A DNA stretch of 64,000 nt from Atrina japonica. Taxonomy: Eukaryota > Mollusca > Bivalvia > Pterioida > Pinnidae. The stretch is taken from positions 62,001 through 126,000 of the forward strand of contig BROG01000916.1 of assembly GCA_030159075.1 (NCBI GenBank). Reading direction: 5' to 3'. A program made the position numbers and the translations under genes. Every line of letters begins with the position of its first letter. Position 1 is the stretch's first letter. Positions 52,640-64,000 of this stretch are shown piece by piece. Under the pieces are notes generated by a model that saw nothing but the letters and a program-made list of their open reading frames with translations, searched no databases and was not told the origin of the DNA.

Positions 52640-53110
52640 GGGCCAAAAAGGACCAAAACTTGGTACATCTTTAAAAATCTTCTTCTCATGAACCAATGAT
52701 CAGATGACTTTCAAATTTTTTATGCATGATTGTTAAGTCAATATCTACAAAGTTGCTAACGAAAATGAAATCTGTCTATAAACAACCGACTAGGGGGCTC
52801 TTCAGTAACACAGGGTACAATTGTATTACAAATTGCTTAATAATTCAAAACTGACTTTTTGTATGCAGACATATATGGGAAAGTTGTTAGGAATTAACTA
52901 AGGATCATTTTGACAAAATTTCAAGGTCATGGGGTCAAACGTCAATATATGTTTTTTGTAAAACTTTCAACATTTTGGACAATTTCTCGAGAACCACTGG
53001 GCTAATTTGAACCAAACTTGGCAGGAAGTATAACCATGTAAAGCCACATAAAGTTTGCAGATGACAAAGGGCTAGAACCAAACATGGCTGTCATGGCTAA
53101 ATATAGAGCA
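52640..53110 (+). repeat. Long direct repeat, copy 1
   Basis: Shares AACACAGGGTACAATTGTAT, GGATCATTTTGACAAAATTT and a CAAGGTCATGGGGTCAAA block with 53745-54110. Confidence 0.7.
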
Positions 53111-53289
53111 AATGAGTCAGCATATATTTTTGATTTAATACATGTATTTCCAAAATTATTAAAGATAGAGAAAAAACCGTTACCTTAAAATGAGCAGCTT
53201 GCAAAAATCTACCAATATTTCGTTTGGTGGAAATTGTCTGGTCGACCCTTATGTGAGATATTTACGCTTTTCATTGATGTTTTTTTCCA

Positions 53290-53745
53290 CATTATCTTGA
53301 AAAGTATAATAGACAAAATAAAAGAAGCAAAAATGATCAGCACGCAATGATATACAAAAACGTCATTAGGGTTGAAATTGTCAGGTCATCCATTATGGGA
53401 GTTATTTCCCCTTAAAGTTGATTTTTCATGTTTTGGGATGTTTATTGACATTATCTTGAAAAGAATAATAGCTACAGTAAAAGTGAAAGTAGCAAAAATG
53501 ATCAGCATGCAAAGATCTACAAAAAAGTCAAAAGGACCGAAAATATCAGGTCACCTCTTATGGGAGTTATTTTCCCTTTAACTTGGACGTTTATTGACAT
53601 TATCTTGAAAAGTATAATAGATACAGAGAAAGTGAATGAAGCAAAAATAATCAGCACGCAAAGATCTACAAAAAAGTTAACAAGGATGAAATTGTCAGGT
53701 CCTCGCTTATGGGAGTTATCTCCCTTTAATTAGATTTCTAATTTT
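53290..53745 (+). repeat. Tandem repeat, about 150-160-bp unit, three copies
   Basis: Copies start at CATTATCTTGAAAAGTATAA (53290), 53449 and 53598, each with GCAAAAATGATCAGCACGCA and TATGGGAGTTATTTCCC. An inverted partial copy follows at 54112-54195. Confidence 0.85.
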
Positions 53746-54110
53746 TGAAAATGGATTCTGTCAATAAACGGTCCACTAGGGGGCGCTTGAATAACACAGG
53801 GTACAGTTGTATACAAATGGCTTTATAACTCAAAACTGATTGATTTTTGTTTACAAAGATTTATCAGAAAGTTCCTAGGAATTATCTGAGGATCATTTTG
53901 ACAAAATTTCAAGGTTGTGGGATCAAAGGTCAAGTTCAAAGACACCTAAGTAAACAGAAAATATGGTTTTTATTTATTTATTTATTTATTTTTTATTTGT
54001 AAATGTAAGACATTTTCGACTTCTCAAGAACCAATGGACTAATTTTAACCAACCAAACTTGACAGGAAATTGTTTTCAGGTTACCGTTAAGCCCCATTGG
54101 GCCTCTTGTT
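53745..54110 (+). repeat. Long direct repeat, copy 2
   Basis: About 70-80 percent like 52640-53110 by eye: CACTAGGGGGCGCTTGAATA, ATTATCTGAGGATCATTTTG, CTCAAGAACCAATGGACTAA. Confidence 0.7.
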
Positions 54111-54111
54111 T

Positions 54112-54195
54112 GTAGATCTTTGCATGCTGAACATTTTTGCTTCTTTCTCTTTCTCTCTATCTATTATACTTTTCAAGATAATGTCTAAAAACATC
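54112..54195 (-). repeat. Inverted partial copy of the 150-bp unit
   Basis: TTTGTAGATCTTTGCATGCT and ATTATACTTTTCAAGATAAT are the reverse complement of the unit at 53449-53598. Confidence 0.8.
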
Positions 54196-54212
54196 CAAAC
54201 ACAGGTCAAGAA

Positions 54213-54790
54213 ATGTTATGTCATGTTGTGTTATGTTATGTAATGCAGGTCAAGAAATGTTATGTCATGTTGTGTTATGTTATGCAGGTCAAGAAATGTT
54301 GTCATGTTGTGTTATGTTATGTTATGCAGGTCAAGAAATGTTATGTCATGTTGTGTTATGTTATGTTATGCAGGTCAAAAAATGTTATATCATGTTGTGT
54401 TATGTTATGCAGGTCAAGAAATGTTATGTCATGTTGTGTTATGTTATGTTATGCAGGTCAAAAAATGTTATGTCATGTTGTGTTATGTTATGTTATGCAA
54501 GTCAAAAAATGTTATGTCATGTTATGTTGTTTTATGTTATGCAGGTCAAAAAATGTTATGTTATGTTGTGTTATGTTATGTTATGCAGGTCAAAAAATGT
54601 TATGTCATGTTGTGTTATGTTATGTTATGCAGGTCAAGAAATGCTATATCATGTTGTGTTATGTTATGCAGTTCAAGAAATGTTATGTTATGTTGTGTTA
54701 TGTTATGCATGTCAAAAATGTTATGTCATGTTGTGATATGTTATGCAGGTCAAGAAATGTTATGTCATGTTGTGTTATGTTATGCGGGTT
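54213..54790. repeat. Minisatellite, 39-44-bp unit
   Basis: About 14 copies of TTATGTCATGTTGTGTTATG-(TTATG)n-CAGGTCAAGAAATG; length changes come in steps of TTATG. All plus frames are open (up to 210 codons), as an artefact. Confidence 0.95.
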
Positions 54791-54795
54791 ATATG

Positions 54796-55648
54796 GACTT
54801 TACTATATGCATTAATGCATACCTGGACATTTTCGCTCCCTTTAATTTTACACATTTCACAATTTTCGTCCTTAGACTAATGAAAGTGAAATAATGAAAT
54901 TTTCAAGGTAAATAATTGAAGCAAGTACATACATGCAATCCATGAGACGTTTTGAGCGAATTTAAGTCGGGTTGATATGTTTTCTATCAAAAAAGGGCAA
55001 AAATAACCAGGGACGAAATATCCATGTATACAGTATATTTCCTAACATAAAATCTTTAATTTACCGAAAAAATACCGTATAAGTGGAAATTTTATCGAGA
55101 CATAAATTTAGCGTTTCGTCCTAAAAATATGGTATATATTTTAGCTAGAAGTAATTTTAGCGATTTTATGATTTAAAAGATAACTCTTTACCTACAATGA
55201 GGAATAAATTGTTAGCGATATTCAATTTTAGCGATCTCAATAAAGTCGCTGATAATACCAAAATCGAATCCTTGCTAAAATTTCTGCTTATACGTTATAA
55301 ATGTTTGCATTTGTTAAAATCTTAACATCCCCAATTAAGACGCAGAAAAGACGCAGAAAAGATTGAGAAGAGTCCACTGACCTCCCGCAAGTGGATTGAC
55401 AAACTTTCTCAAAAAATCAATGAGACCCCAGCTAACTACAATTGTGAGACTTTATACCGCTTGCCACTCGTCCACGGAGTCTCAAATTATCCATAAAGAA
55501 TTATCAAGTTTTCTCCCAACCAAAGGACAGGAATAAAACGTCCTGTCTTCACCAAACATGAGAAAGAAGAATTCTTAAAAGAAAATGATTATAAGTATTT
55601 ACCTAATAAAACAGAACTTCAAAGACGTTAACTGAGATCGTAATACAA
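54796..55648. other. Intergenic, between array and PPP1R3-like gene
   Basis: AT-rich, with scattered TTTAGCG and GCGATTTTA words and a partial reversed SINE B at about 55370-55470 (CCGCAAGTGGATTGACAAAC, CTCAAAAAATCAATGAGACC). No gene seen. Confidence 0.55.
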
Positions 55649-55654
55649 TTTATT
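55649..55654 (-). terminator. Polyadenylation signal of the PPP1R3-like gene
   Basis: AATAAA on the minus strand, about 255 bases beyond the stop codon. It is the first canonical signal noticed downstream. Confidence 0.45.
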
Positions 55655-55909
55655 TCAAAGCCTGTTCTCTTTAGAGGGCAACGACATAAGCGACGATAGT
55701 TTGAATAAACATAATGAAAAATGCAGAATCATTGGGAAAAGTGTTTACAATCTTGTTTTTAAACATTCATTAACATAAACTCTAAAACTGTCTATTTTTC
55801 AATGAGGAAATTTGGCGATATGGATGATAAACAAGTACAGAACACGGATTAAAACACTATTTATCAGATCCAGAATTAAACTTTCCTTGTTAAATAAACA
55901 CAGCAAAAT

Positions 55910-57193
55910 CTATTTAATAGAAAACTTCTGTTGTTTCTTATTTTGTTCCACTGCAGCACACTCGAAGACGTAGTTCTTTCCATTATTATTGTCCCAATAT
56001 ACATTGCCAGCAACTGTATAAGAAATGGCAAACTCTAAACGTTCTCCTGCGTAGAAAGAGGGTGGGGCCGATATATTGAATGTAAACTGGTCTATCTGTC
56101 CTCCGTCTTGGTTTGAGTGGTATGATGTCATGATTTCCGAGAAAGAAATCCAGTTGTTTATCGTATACCTCACTCGAACATTCTTCTGGAATGCAATGTT
56201 TAACACTTTAACAAAACCGATTACATATAGTCCATTTATCTCCACCTTAGTCAAACAAACTTTCTTCAAAATAATGCTGTGTATAAAGTCACGAGGAGAT
56301 GAACCCAGATTAAATTTTGCCTCCAATTGTAAATTTTTGAATGGACTCTGTGGCTCGATTGTGGTTTTAAGATTTGATCTCGCAGAAGAAGGGATATAGG
56401 GTGGTTTATCCGTGTCGAAAACATGTCGGACAGACTCCAAATCTAGTCCCAAAGCATCAGCAAATCGGACGATCTTTTTACAGCCTTTTGTCCCCCGGAA
56501 ATCTGTCACTTCTTTTAAAGATGACGCTTTCCTCAGTCTAGGCCGGTGAACCTCTACGTCATCGTCTGAACATTCTGATTGGTCGTTGTTTGTATTGGGT
56601 TTAGATGACAATGCAGACAATGGACGATTTACATGCATTTTCTGGTCACTTGTTACAATACTGTTTGTTTTGTCAATAGTCTGGTTATGCATATCTTTTT
56701 CAAGTTTCTGCATTTCATTTTGAAAATTGGATGAGTAGGACGAGTCGCAAAACATATGATCATGCGTACTGCCTTTAAAGTTTTCATTTCCAAAACTTGC
56801 TTTATGAGTGTCGTTGCAGTGAAACACTTTCTCGACCACAAATTCACCTAACCCTTGATAAGTCCATTCGTTTATTTCAATTTTTGGAATGTTGGGGTAT
56901 AGTAGTTGACTTCCTTTTACAGGACGCTCAACGTTTATGAAATTTGTATTATGTTTGTCATCGTTTTCTAGCTTTGGTGCATAGTTTTCACTTTTGCCAA
57001 TGCCAGTCTCTGAGATCGGTAAACGCTCTGTGCAAATTATCTCATCTCCGTTTTCTTTACTCTCCATTGACACTAGATCTGACTCAGCCACTGTTTGGGA
57101 CCGAGTTACTAGATAGGCCTCCGTCATTATATCCAAATCACTTTTCTCTTTGAATTTTTCCAAACAAAAAGTAAATGTTGTGTTCAACGTCAT
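55910..57193 (-). CDS. PPP1R3-like: Protein phosphatase 1 glycogen-targeting regulatory subunit (PPP1R3 family), CBM21 domain
   Basis: Intact 427-residue single-exon frame. Residues 239-246 (KKIVRFAD) are the RVxF-type PP1 docking site, followed by ALGLDLESVRHV as in the family. Residues about 300-411 form a CBM21 glycogen-binding domain with VKVLNIAFQKNVRVRY, a conserved Trp in NNWISF, FYAGERLEFAISY and the WDNNNGKNY signature at 400-408. Such subunits bring PP1 to glycogen to dephosphorylate glycogen synthase and phosphorylase (family knowledge). RLRKASS before the docking site is a basophilic-kinase-like site. The N-terminal 210 residues are polar, unrecognised, and longer than in vertebrate PPP1R3B/C (about 285-320 aa in total). 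An in-frame TGA four codons upstream supports the chosen Met. AACAG just before it could be a 5'UTR splice acceptor. Member-level orthology (B, C, D or E) cannot be set. Confidence 0.94.
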   Translation of the reverse strand: MTLNTTFTFCLEKFKEKSDLDIMTEAYLVTRSQTVAESDLVSMESKENGDEIICTERLPISETGIGKSENYAPKLENDDKHNTNFINVERPVKGSQLLYPNIPKIEINEWTYQGLGEFVVEKVFHCNDTHKASFGNENFKGSTHDHMFCDSSYSSNFQNEMQKLEKDMHNQTIDKTNSIVTSDQKMHVNRPLSALSSKPNTNNDQSECSDDDVEVHRPRLRKASSLKEVTDFRGTKGCKKIVRFADALGLDLESVRHVFDTDKPPYIPSSARSNLKTTIEPQSPFKNLQLEAKFNLGSSPRDFIHSIILKKVCLTKVEINGLYVIGFVKVLNIAFQKNVRVRYTINNWISFSEIMTSYHSNQDGGQIDQFTFNISAPPSFYAGERLEFAISYTVAGNVYWDNNNGKNYVFECAAVEQNKKQQKFSIK

Positions 57194-59459
57194 CGCACCT
57201 GTTCATGGAGTACAAAAGTCCATATGTCATACATATAAGGCAATCTGTATACGTGGCGGGGTACAGCACAGACGTTTTATCCTTTATATTCTGCAACAGA
57301 TTCAGATTGGCGAATTATTCCAGTGAAGTAAGTAATTTAAATACAGATTTATACTCAATTAGTTAACAAAATGACGTGACTGTTTACACAAATGACACTG
57401 AACAATAACAATGCCTGTGCATGTTCCAAATCGATCTAAAAGATAAACACTGTTTGAATATAATTAATACTTCATAATAACAATGCAGTAATAAAGGCAC
57501 TGATAATCCCCTTTATTAGTCAGATTAATCAAATTGTATGTACTTTGTTCAAAACTACCAGACCTGCCGTGTCTTCATTTTGTTATTTTCGACGATCGAC
57601 AGAAATTTTTTTGTCTTATTTAAAGTATGTACGAAATGACAATGGTGACAAGATGTGTAACCAGTAATGTTTGATGTAAGTGCTTGTTGTTTTACACCCT
57701 GACATAAGACTTTTTCACTTATATGGACATGTCACCAGCTTTAAGTGAAGTGCTACAAATTTGACTTGTATTATGGACTGTTGCCAGGAATAAAGGCGAG
57801 GAATTATTTTACCAGCCATGCTTTCCATGTCACATGGCCTCGGTTTTAAACCCATCCCAAAGACACCTGACTTTCACTTCGCATGCCGAACGCGTGGCGA
57901 AGGAACAGCCACTATCATTTTTTAAAAGTTTTTGGTATGACCCGGTACCGTGAATCGAAAAATTATAAACTGCATGCAGAAAAATGTCGAATTAAAAATC
58001 TCTGAATCAACACCATTGTCATTCGATAATTCAGGTGAACACATGCATGTACTACCTTGCCGACTATGTTGGGAAAATATTGTGTAACACATGTTGCAGT
58101 TAGTACTCAAACTCTTAGTCAGGGAATGTATAAACAATAGCCTCTCTTTATATAGCTAGTTTACCCGAGTTCAATGTATAAATATTGATTCAGGCTAACT
58201 GTTGTAAACAACAAATTCATTGTTCGGCGGACCTTGAAAATAATTTAAATTAATCCAGCATGCCAATCAAACCGATTTCAAATTAAGCAAGTACTAAAAT
58301 CAAAGAAATTAAAGGTCATTGGATGGTGACTTACATTTCATTTCAATTTAACCGATTTTTTTTAAATCAAGAGAGTTAATGTAAAATAAGTTCTACTGTA
58401 TGAAGTTGTTGAAGTTGACGCAATAGACCTTTTTCGAGTTGTTCCGTTCTGTCACGATTCTTCATAATAGTATGAGAAAACTGCGGGCATCATCATTTCC
58501 GGTTAAGCATTTTATCCTATATATAGCTATGAATATGGATACCACGCAGTGCTAGGTGCCAGATTTGAAAAACAGTCTACAGGAACTGAAACAATATATA
58601 AACGAATATTGTCAATGTAATTTATATTACGAAACCGGAAGCGACCGTGCCTGACTTTATGTTGTTGTCACGCGAAGCTTTTCCGACAAAACCGAACGAA
58701 ATGAAACAACTTGAAAAGGGAATATTGCGTGTAACTCGTCAATCAATGACCAAAAACAGAAGTTTAAACGAAAATACAATTTTGACTTTACAATCAACAA
58801 GCGGAGGAGATTACTTTTTAGTTTGGTAGCAATTTGAAGTCTAGACATTGCATTTAGCATAGATAAGCGAGTTTAATTCTAAACAAATAGATAACTGAAT
58901 CTCAACAAAGGGGGAATCCGTAAGGCAATATAATCAAAGGAGAATGAATTATTCATTCAAATAAACACTTTTAAACTGGGATTTCAAAATAACCGGTTAC
59001 AATGGTAATAAATATAGTTAGCTGGGAAATCAAAATAATTTCAAATTAAGCCGGATTTTGATGTAATAGGAAACAATATAAGTACATTCGACTATATATA
59101 CATGCATGTATATATATGCAACGTTTACGGAGATGCAGATAATTAAGAACTTTTTAAAACTTATTAGAGATCAAGTGTAAACAAGTCAAACCTACCAACA
59201 TGATATGAGCAAACATTGTCATTTTACAACTTTTTCTTTAATGTAATTGACTTCATATAACTAAATGTTAGCCTGTATATGAGATGACCGTCCGTCGAAC
59301 AGGCCCCCACATATCTGGCGTATGTAAGTGATAAATAGGTATTGCAAAAAATAATGGGGTATTCCTAAAATAGGTAAAACAGACAACTGGAGACCGAGAT
59401 CAGCACCTTGTTTATTTAGTTGTAATTACCGTTGGTTTTTAGAATCAGTATTCTTGTAT
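57194..59459. other. Upstream region of the PPP1R3-like gene
   Basis: No gene seen. A diverged reversed SINE A lies at about 57690-57940 (TTTCACTTATATGGACATGT, AAGTGCTACAAATTTG). Promoter elements could not be defined. Confidence 0.5.
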
Positions 59460-59460
59460 T

Positions 59461-59736
59461 CTTGTATTTTTGTTTAACGTCCCACTCAAGAATCTTTCAC
59501 TCATATGGAGATGTCATCAAATGCCGGTGACGGGCTTCAAATTTTGACCTATGCTCGGCACTTACGGCCATTGAGCAGTGAGGGTTCTTTAACGTGCCGA
59601 CACCTACGGTGACATCGGACCTCGGTTTTTACTGTCTCATCCGAAGGACAGGAAAAGCCAGTCGCCTCTGACGAGGCTCGAACCCGCGAGCCCCTGGTTG
59701 CGAATCGAGCACTCTACCGGGGAGCCATGGTGGTTC
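59461..59736 (-). mobile_element. SINE family A, reverse copy with a different tRNA-like head
   Basis: Conserved body as in the other copies, but the head reads GACGAGGCTCGAACCCGCGA and CGAGCACTCTACCGGGGAGC, less like the other A copies. Confidence 0.82.
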
Positions 59737-59756
59737 TCCTTTAAATTTAGTAAATG

Positions 59757-59955
59757 GGGCCTCCGTGAGCGATTGGTTGAAGCATCGGAATAAACTGGTA
59801 CCCGATTGTATTTCCGTTTCGCTCTAATACGAAGTGTAGTAATCAGTCGGGGACCAGCTTAGCATCGAGCTTTAAACCGCGAATATTTCAACTTCATGTC
59901 AGAGTGATTTTGAACACCGTTGAAATCTAAGCTGATTTTGTGACACCGAAGTGTT
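59757..59955 (+). mobile_element. SINE family B, diverged 5' part
   Basis: GGGGCCTCCGTGAGCGATTG with GTTGAAGCATCGG at the head and TCTAAGCTGATTTTGTG later; the middle is disrupted. Confidence 0.5.
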
Positions 59956-59995
59956 AATCTTCAGTAGATAAAGAAAACAAAATACAAAGCTGGTG

Positions 59996-60245
59996 AACAT
60001 TTGACAAACACGGACCTCTGAAAATCTAGAGATGGGATCAGGTGTCATGGAGGAGTTAGCATTCCATTTCGATCGGTCACACCCGCCGTGACGTCACAGT
60101 CAAAATCAAATTAAATAAGTGAGGAATGAATCCTCGTCAAGCCATTTAACAATTCAACATTAAACAGATAACTCTGTATTTGATTTAGTGAAATTACAAG
60201 CAGATTCATTATACCGACCGTAAATGCTGAACGTTGACATTAAAC
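59996..60245 (+). repeat. Dispersed repeat of unknown class, copy 2
   Basis: ACGGACCTCTGAAAATCTAG, GGGATCAGGTGTCATGGAGG, CGGTCACACCCGCCGTGACG and ATTATACCGACCGTAAATG match 12355-12620. Confidence 0.75.
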
Positions 60246-60269
60246 GCGATTCTTAATTACGTTTATCAG

Positions 60270-60400
60270 CTTACTTGTGGGAGATATGTGGTCTTAGCCC
60301 CGAGGAACATTTGAACCGATTTTTTCTCCTCCATCTTTAAAAACATATAAGTGAGCAATTGTTGAGTGTGGCTTAAAACACCATCAAAACACTCAATTTT
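60270..60400 (+). mobile_element. SINE family B, 3' fragment
   Basis: TTTTTCTCCTCCATCTTTAA and GTTGAGTGTGGCTTAAAACA. It runs into the reversed copy that follows, tail to tail. Confidence 0.65.
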
Positions 60401-60410
60401 GATTAAGAAT

Positions 60411-60642
60411 AGTGTTTAATGCCACACGCCACACTCAACAATTTTTCAGGTATCAGGTGAGGGCCAATTTTTATTGGTTGAGATAACCCGGTTACAATGT
60501 ACCCGGGAAGAGGGAAGAAGTCTTCCTCAAGTAAACTGACAGACTTTCTCTAAAATCAGCTTAGGCTCAAGAGGGGCTCGGTCCTGCGCTGACTTCATGG
60601 TTCAAAGTGCGATGCTCTAACCACTAGGCCGAGGAGAACATT
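60411..60642 (-). mobile_element. SINE family B, reverse copy
   Basis: TAATGCCACACGCCACACTC tail, ATGTACCCGGGAAGAGG, AAATCAGCTTAGGCTCAAG and the reversed head CGATGCTCTAACCACTAGGC. Confidence 0.85.
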
Positions 60643-60929
60643 AAAATACTCATAAACAAATATTTTGTCAAATGCAAAGATATATGATACACGAGTTTGG
60701 TCTCCCGGTATTATATTTCACAAGGATATATCGCATTCAATTGCTTGGCTCTGTATCTCGAGGAGAAAACAAATATGGGGTGTTACTAATTGTTACAAAT
60801 GACTGATAAACAACTTGAACAGTCAACACTGAAGAAAAACCAATAAAAATGAGAACAGGGTCCATTATATTTGATATTTATATGAATATGCATAATCCGG
60901 ATTTCCAAGGAGGATAAAACGCACTTTCC

Positions 60930-61167
60930 GAGAACCATGTCTTTAAGTGAGTAGAATAGCTCGCCTCTCAACTCTAGCCTGTGCGGGTTCAAGTGTCACT
61001 GGAACTTGAGCTGATTTTTGTAAGAAGGTTTGCCAGTTTATTTGTGGAAGGCTTGTGATCTCTTCCCGGGTACACTGTAACCGGATTCCCTCCTCCGCCA
61101 TTAAAAACTGGATGCCACCATATGACTGAAAAATTGTTGAGTGTGGCGTAAAACACCATTCAAACTA
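60930..61167 (+). mobile_element. SINE family B, head degenerate
   Basis: GTGCGGGTTCAAGTGTCACT, GGAAGGCTTGTGATCTCTTC, TCCCTCCTCCGCCATTAAAA, GTGGCGTAAAACACCATTC. Confidence 0.82.
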
Positions 61168-62196
61168 AACCTCAAGTGTTGGTTTCATGTTCCTAAGCTT
61201 TGATTGTTAACCCATATGTCAAGGGAGAAGACTGTTGCACAACATGTATCCACATCGGTACCAGTCCTTGTGTCCACTCACGAGTACATGGACGAAGTAA
61301 CTTTATACCACTTTACATTAGTTTTAAAAAAAAATACAAATCTTGAAATTTGTCAGGCACCACTGTAAATTAGAGACAGCTGAATTAATATAAATTTTAG
61401 ACCTACATATAAATTTGAGGTTTATGGCGAGAGGCCCAGAAAGTTAATACATAAAGACTACAAAGCTTCATACATTTAGTCGTTGTAACAGACATTTTTA
61501 TAATCCATTCTATCACAAACGTGTAACACTAATTCTTTCCCTAGATACTATTTGTTCATAGGTGATAAATATATGTATATCTGTACTTTAACAAGAACTA
61601 CCTTCCCCCGACGATTAATACCTTGGTATCTGTAATTTTACATGTATCTTTTATTACATTTGACACGCAATGGAGTACAAATAACGGGAACTTAAGTTGA
61701 AAGCAATCTTTTTAACTGGTAGAGTACAAAAAGGGTGTCTGGTACGTATGTACATGGACTTCTGTAAACTGTAAATTATGAATTAAGTGTATTAAATTAC
61801 ATGAAAATTATATCTATCTGAAAGAAATAATCTTTCTTGCATTTTCAAAAAATGTATATTATTAAGGTAATTACACGGTGTGCTGGTCTTTACTACATCG
61901 CATCGACTTAAAACACACAAAAATTACTTACGACACGGACACAAAAGAAGTTTATAAATATATTATACAGCCACGTCAAAAGTTTATAGACATTTCAATT
62001 TTTACTATATATTTCATATAAAACCATATTTTTAAAAAAAATACTGTGAATCAATTTCTTATCGCATTTCAATAGGATTTTTTTTATGAAATATAATATT
62101 TGGTTTTATAAATGAAATATATAGAAAAAAATGATAATGTATATAAACTTTAGGCAAGTGTCTGTGCGTGCACGCGCGTGCATCTGTGTTGAATAG
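61168..62196. other. No gene recognised
   Basis: AT-rich. TTCATATAAAACCATATTTT at about 62013 and AAATATAATATTTGGTTTTATAA near 62088 form a loose inverted pair around 62050. Confidence 0.5.
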
Positions 62197-62685
<489 letters not shown>

Positions 62686-62689
62686 GCCG

Positions 62690-62875
62690 TGAGTCCACAG
62701 TTAAATTCAAATGAAACAAGTGAAGAATAAATTGTCGTCACAATTGGCACAGGCGACTCAGCAACCACTATCAAAGAGATAAACTAACATTTCATTCAGA
62801 GAAATAGGCAAATTGCAAGATCATTATACTGACCGTAAAATTTCCGGAACGCAAATCTTGATATCCCTATGACTT
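62690..62875 (+). repeat. Dispersed repeat of unknown class, copy 3 (5'-truncated)
   Basis: Starts in the CCGTGAGTCCACAGTTAAAT block next to the (TA)n tract and runs through ATTATACTGACCGTAAAATT. Confidence 0.72.
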
Positions 62876-64000
62876 TTTGTATAATTTGATTTACTCAAAA
62901 CAACATAAACACATGTAACTCAAAAGTGTGTAATTCCACATCTGTACAAAGTTTATAGTTTATAGAATTGACAAGCTTCTTAGATGGTGTAGCCTAAACC
63001 AACGTGCGTCTTAATTGGGATGGATATTTTAAAAATGCAATGAATTACATATCCTCTGTAAAAAGAAACTTACATGAAGAACTTTCAATTCCTTCTCATC
63101 TCTCACTAAGGTAGAACTCCTGAAAATGTAAATAAAATGTAATTACAAAACTTGTTTTAGTTAAACGTATTACATATGTTCTTATAACGTATCCTCATTT
63201 CCGTCTTCACCATTCATAAATCATCGTGTCTAATGTTAACAGCGTTAGTTTTCCCCGATGTCAAGCTGCTATGCCACAGGTATCAGCACATCTACATATG
63301 TACATGTATATGTATGTATCAGTTGTATGAAATGACATAATATGTAATTATAAAACTTAACTTTAAAGCTTGTAAAGCGATATAACAATATACAAATTAA
63401 TGATAAAAGTTGACAGTAAAGGCTTTAAAATGTGCATTTCGCTTCCTTTTTGTGGGCCGATTTTCACACAGATAAAACATATCTAGTGTAAATTAACCTT
63501 GAACGTCAGCACAAAAGGTAATTTTCTATTTTGAGCCTATCCTAAAATCACGCCATTTTTTACGATTGCATTTCTCAAAAAGCAATCAATGGGTTTTAAT
63601 AACAACAAATTTCAAAATTTGAAGAGGTAAAAATATCACCTTTGCCTTTTTGGAAATTAAAAGAAGGGAACTCCAGACAGAATCTACATTTTCTCGCACA
63701 TACATTGTAAGTTTCTCAGATATGCCAACAAAATAACATGTACAGTGATTAGTATTGCGAGCTCTCTTGAGGTTGTCGTTTCGCGTAAAGTTTGATGGTC
63801 AAGTCAAACAGATATTTACCTAACTCTATTACAATTTATCTAGGCTTAGAAGAGACAACGGAAGGAAGACACAAATTGAGTATCAAAATTGAACCAGAGT
63901 CAACGATGTAAATATCATTTCCTGTACTCAGCTGTCTGAGTCATGGCATTAGCTACAGTGATAAAGCGAAGTGACACACCACCTTTTTGGTGGATAACGT
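62876..64000. other. No gene recognised apart from the possible small exon
   Basis: AT-rich. Includes the 46-base candidate exon at 63074-63119. No SINE or array seen. Confidence 0.5.
63074..63119 (-). other. Possible small exon upstream of the PPP1R3-like gene
   Basis: On the minus strand a T-rich tract ending TTTTCAG is followed by 46 bases and then GTAAGT. One of three frames is open and reads STLVRDEKELKVLH after one leading base; the other two contain stops. It could be a 5'UTR exon of the PPP1R3-like gene about 6 kb away, a coding exon of another gene, or chance. Confidence 0.25.

Noticed and set aside
54213..54894. Three overlapping Cys/Met/Val-rich frames of 172-210 codons
   Set aside because: Readings of the TTATG-rich minisatellite in three frames.
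56076..57153. Plus-strand frames opposite the PPP1R3-like gene
   Set aside because: Antisense shadows of a well-supported coding sequence.

Overview
The window is animal nuclear DNA, AT-rich and dominated by introns and intergenic sequence. It is most likely from a bivalve mollusc. Evidence: tRNA-derived SINEs with a conserved central body and a CAAACAAA tail, an extreme density of minisatellites, many short fold-back elements, frequent ACATGTA words, and two recognisable metazoan genes with canonical GT-AG introns or a single-exon structure. Species cannot be named from sequence alone. No bacterial features, CRISPR array, rRNA gene or intact tRNA gene was seen.

Genes. (1) Seven plus-strand exons between 29299 and 42048 encode the FAM102/EEIG1 (sym-3 type) protein, from the middle of its NT-C2 domain to the stop. 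All exon phases agree. The first coding exon, about 50 residues, was not found and probably lies before position 1. (2) A single-exon minus-strand gene, 57193 down to 55910, encodes a 427-residue glycogen-targeting subunit of protein phosphatase 1 (PPP1R3 family) with an RVxF-type PP1 site and a C-terminal CBM21 domain. The two genes converge across about 14 kb of repeat-rich DNA and show no sign of working together. A possible 46-bp minus-strand exon (63074-63119) is noted with low confidence.

Layout. 1-29 kb: no gene recognised; minisatellites at the left edge, 4.2, 13.6-14.2, 18.0-18.9 and 24.6-26.4 kb; simple repeats at 7.4, 22.3 and 28.5-29.0 kb; SINEs at 1.5, 5.5, 6.5 and 14.8 kb; several small fold-back elements. 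29.3-42.4 kb: the EEIG1-like gene. Its introns are loaded with arrays: a 16-bp unit in intron 1; 88-, 49- and 33-bp units in intron 3; a 26-bp unit in intron 6. 42.4-55.6 kb: intergenic, with a 90-bp perfect-arm palindrome at 44.8-45.0 kb, a CpG-rich fold-back at 51.2-51.4 kb, a field of repeated hairpin modules at 51.6-52.6 kb, and tandem or inverted units to 54.2 kb. 55.6-57.2 kb: the PPP1R3-like gene. 57.2-64 kb: SINE-rich upstream region with a long (TA)n tract.

The most interesting structures are the palindrome; an 88-bp tandem duplication that copied the end of EEIG1 exon 3 with its splice donor; two arrays that grew inside the same kind of terminal-inverted-repeat element; a SINE carrying a second element at the same internal site in two copies; and the repeated hairpin field. 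No new protein system was found.
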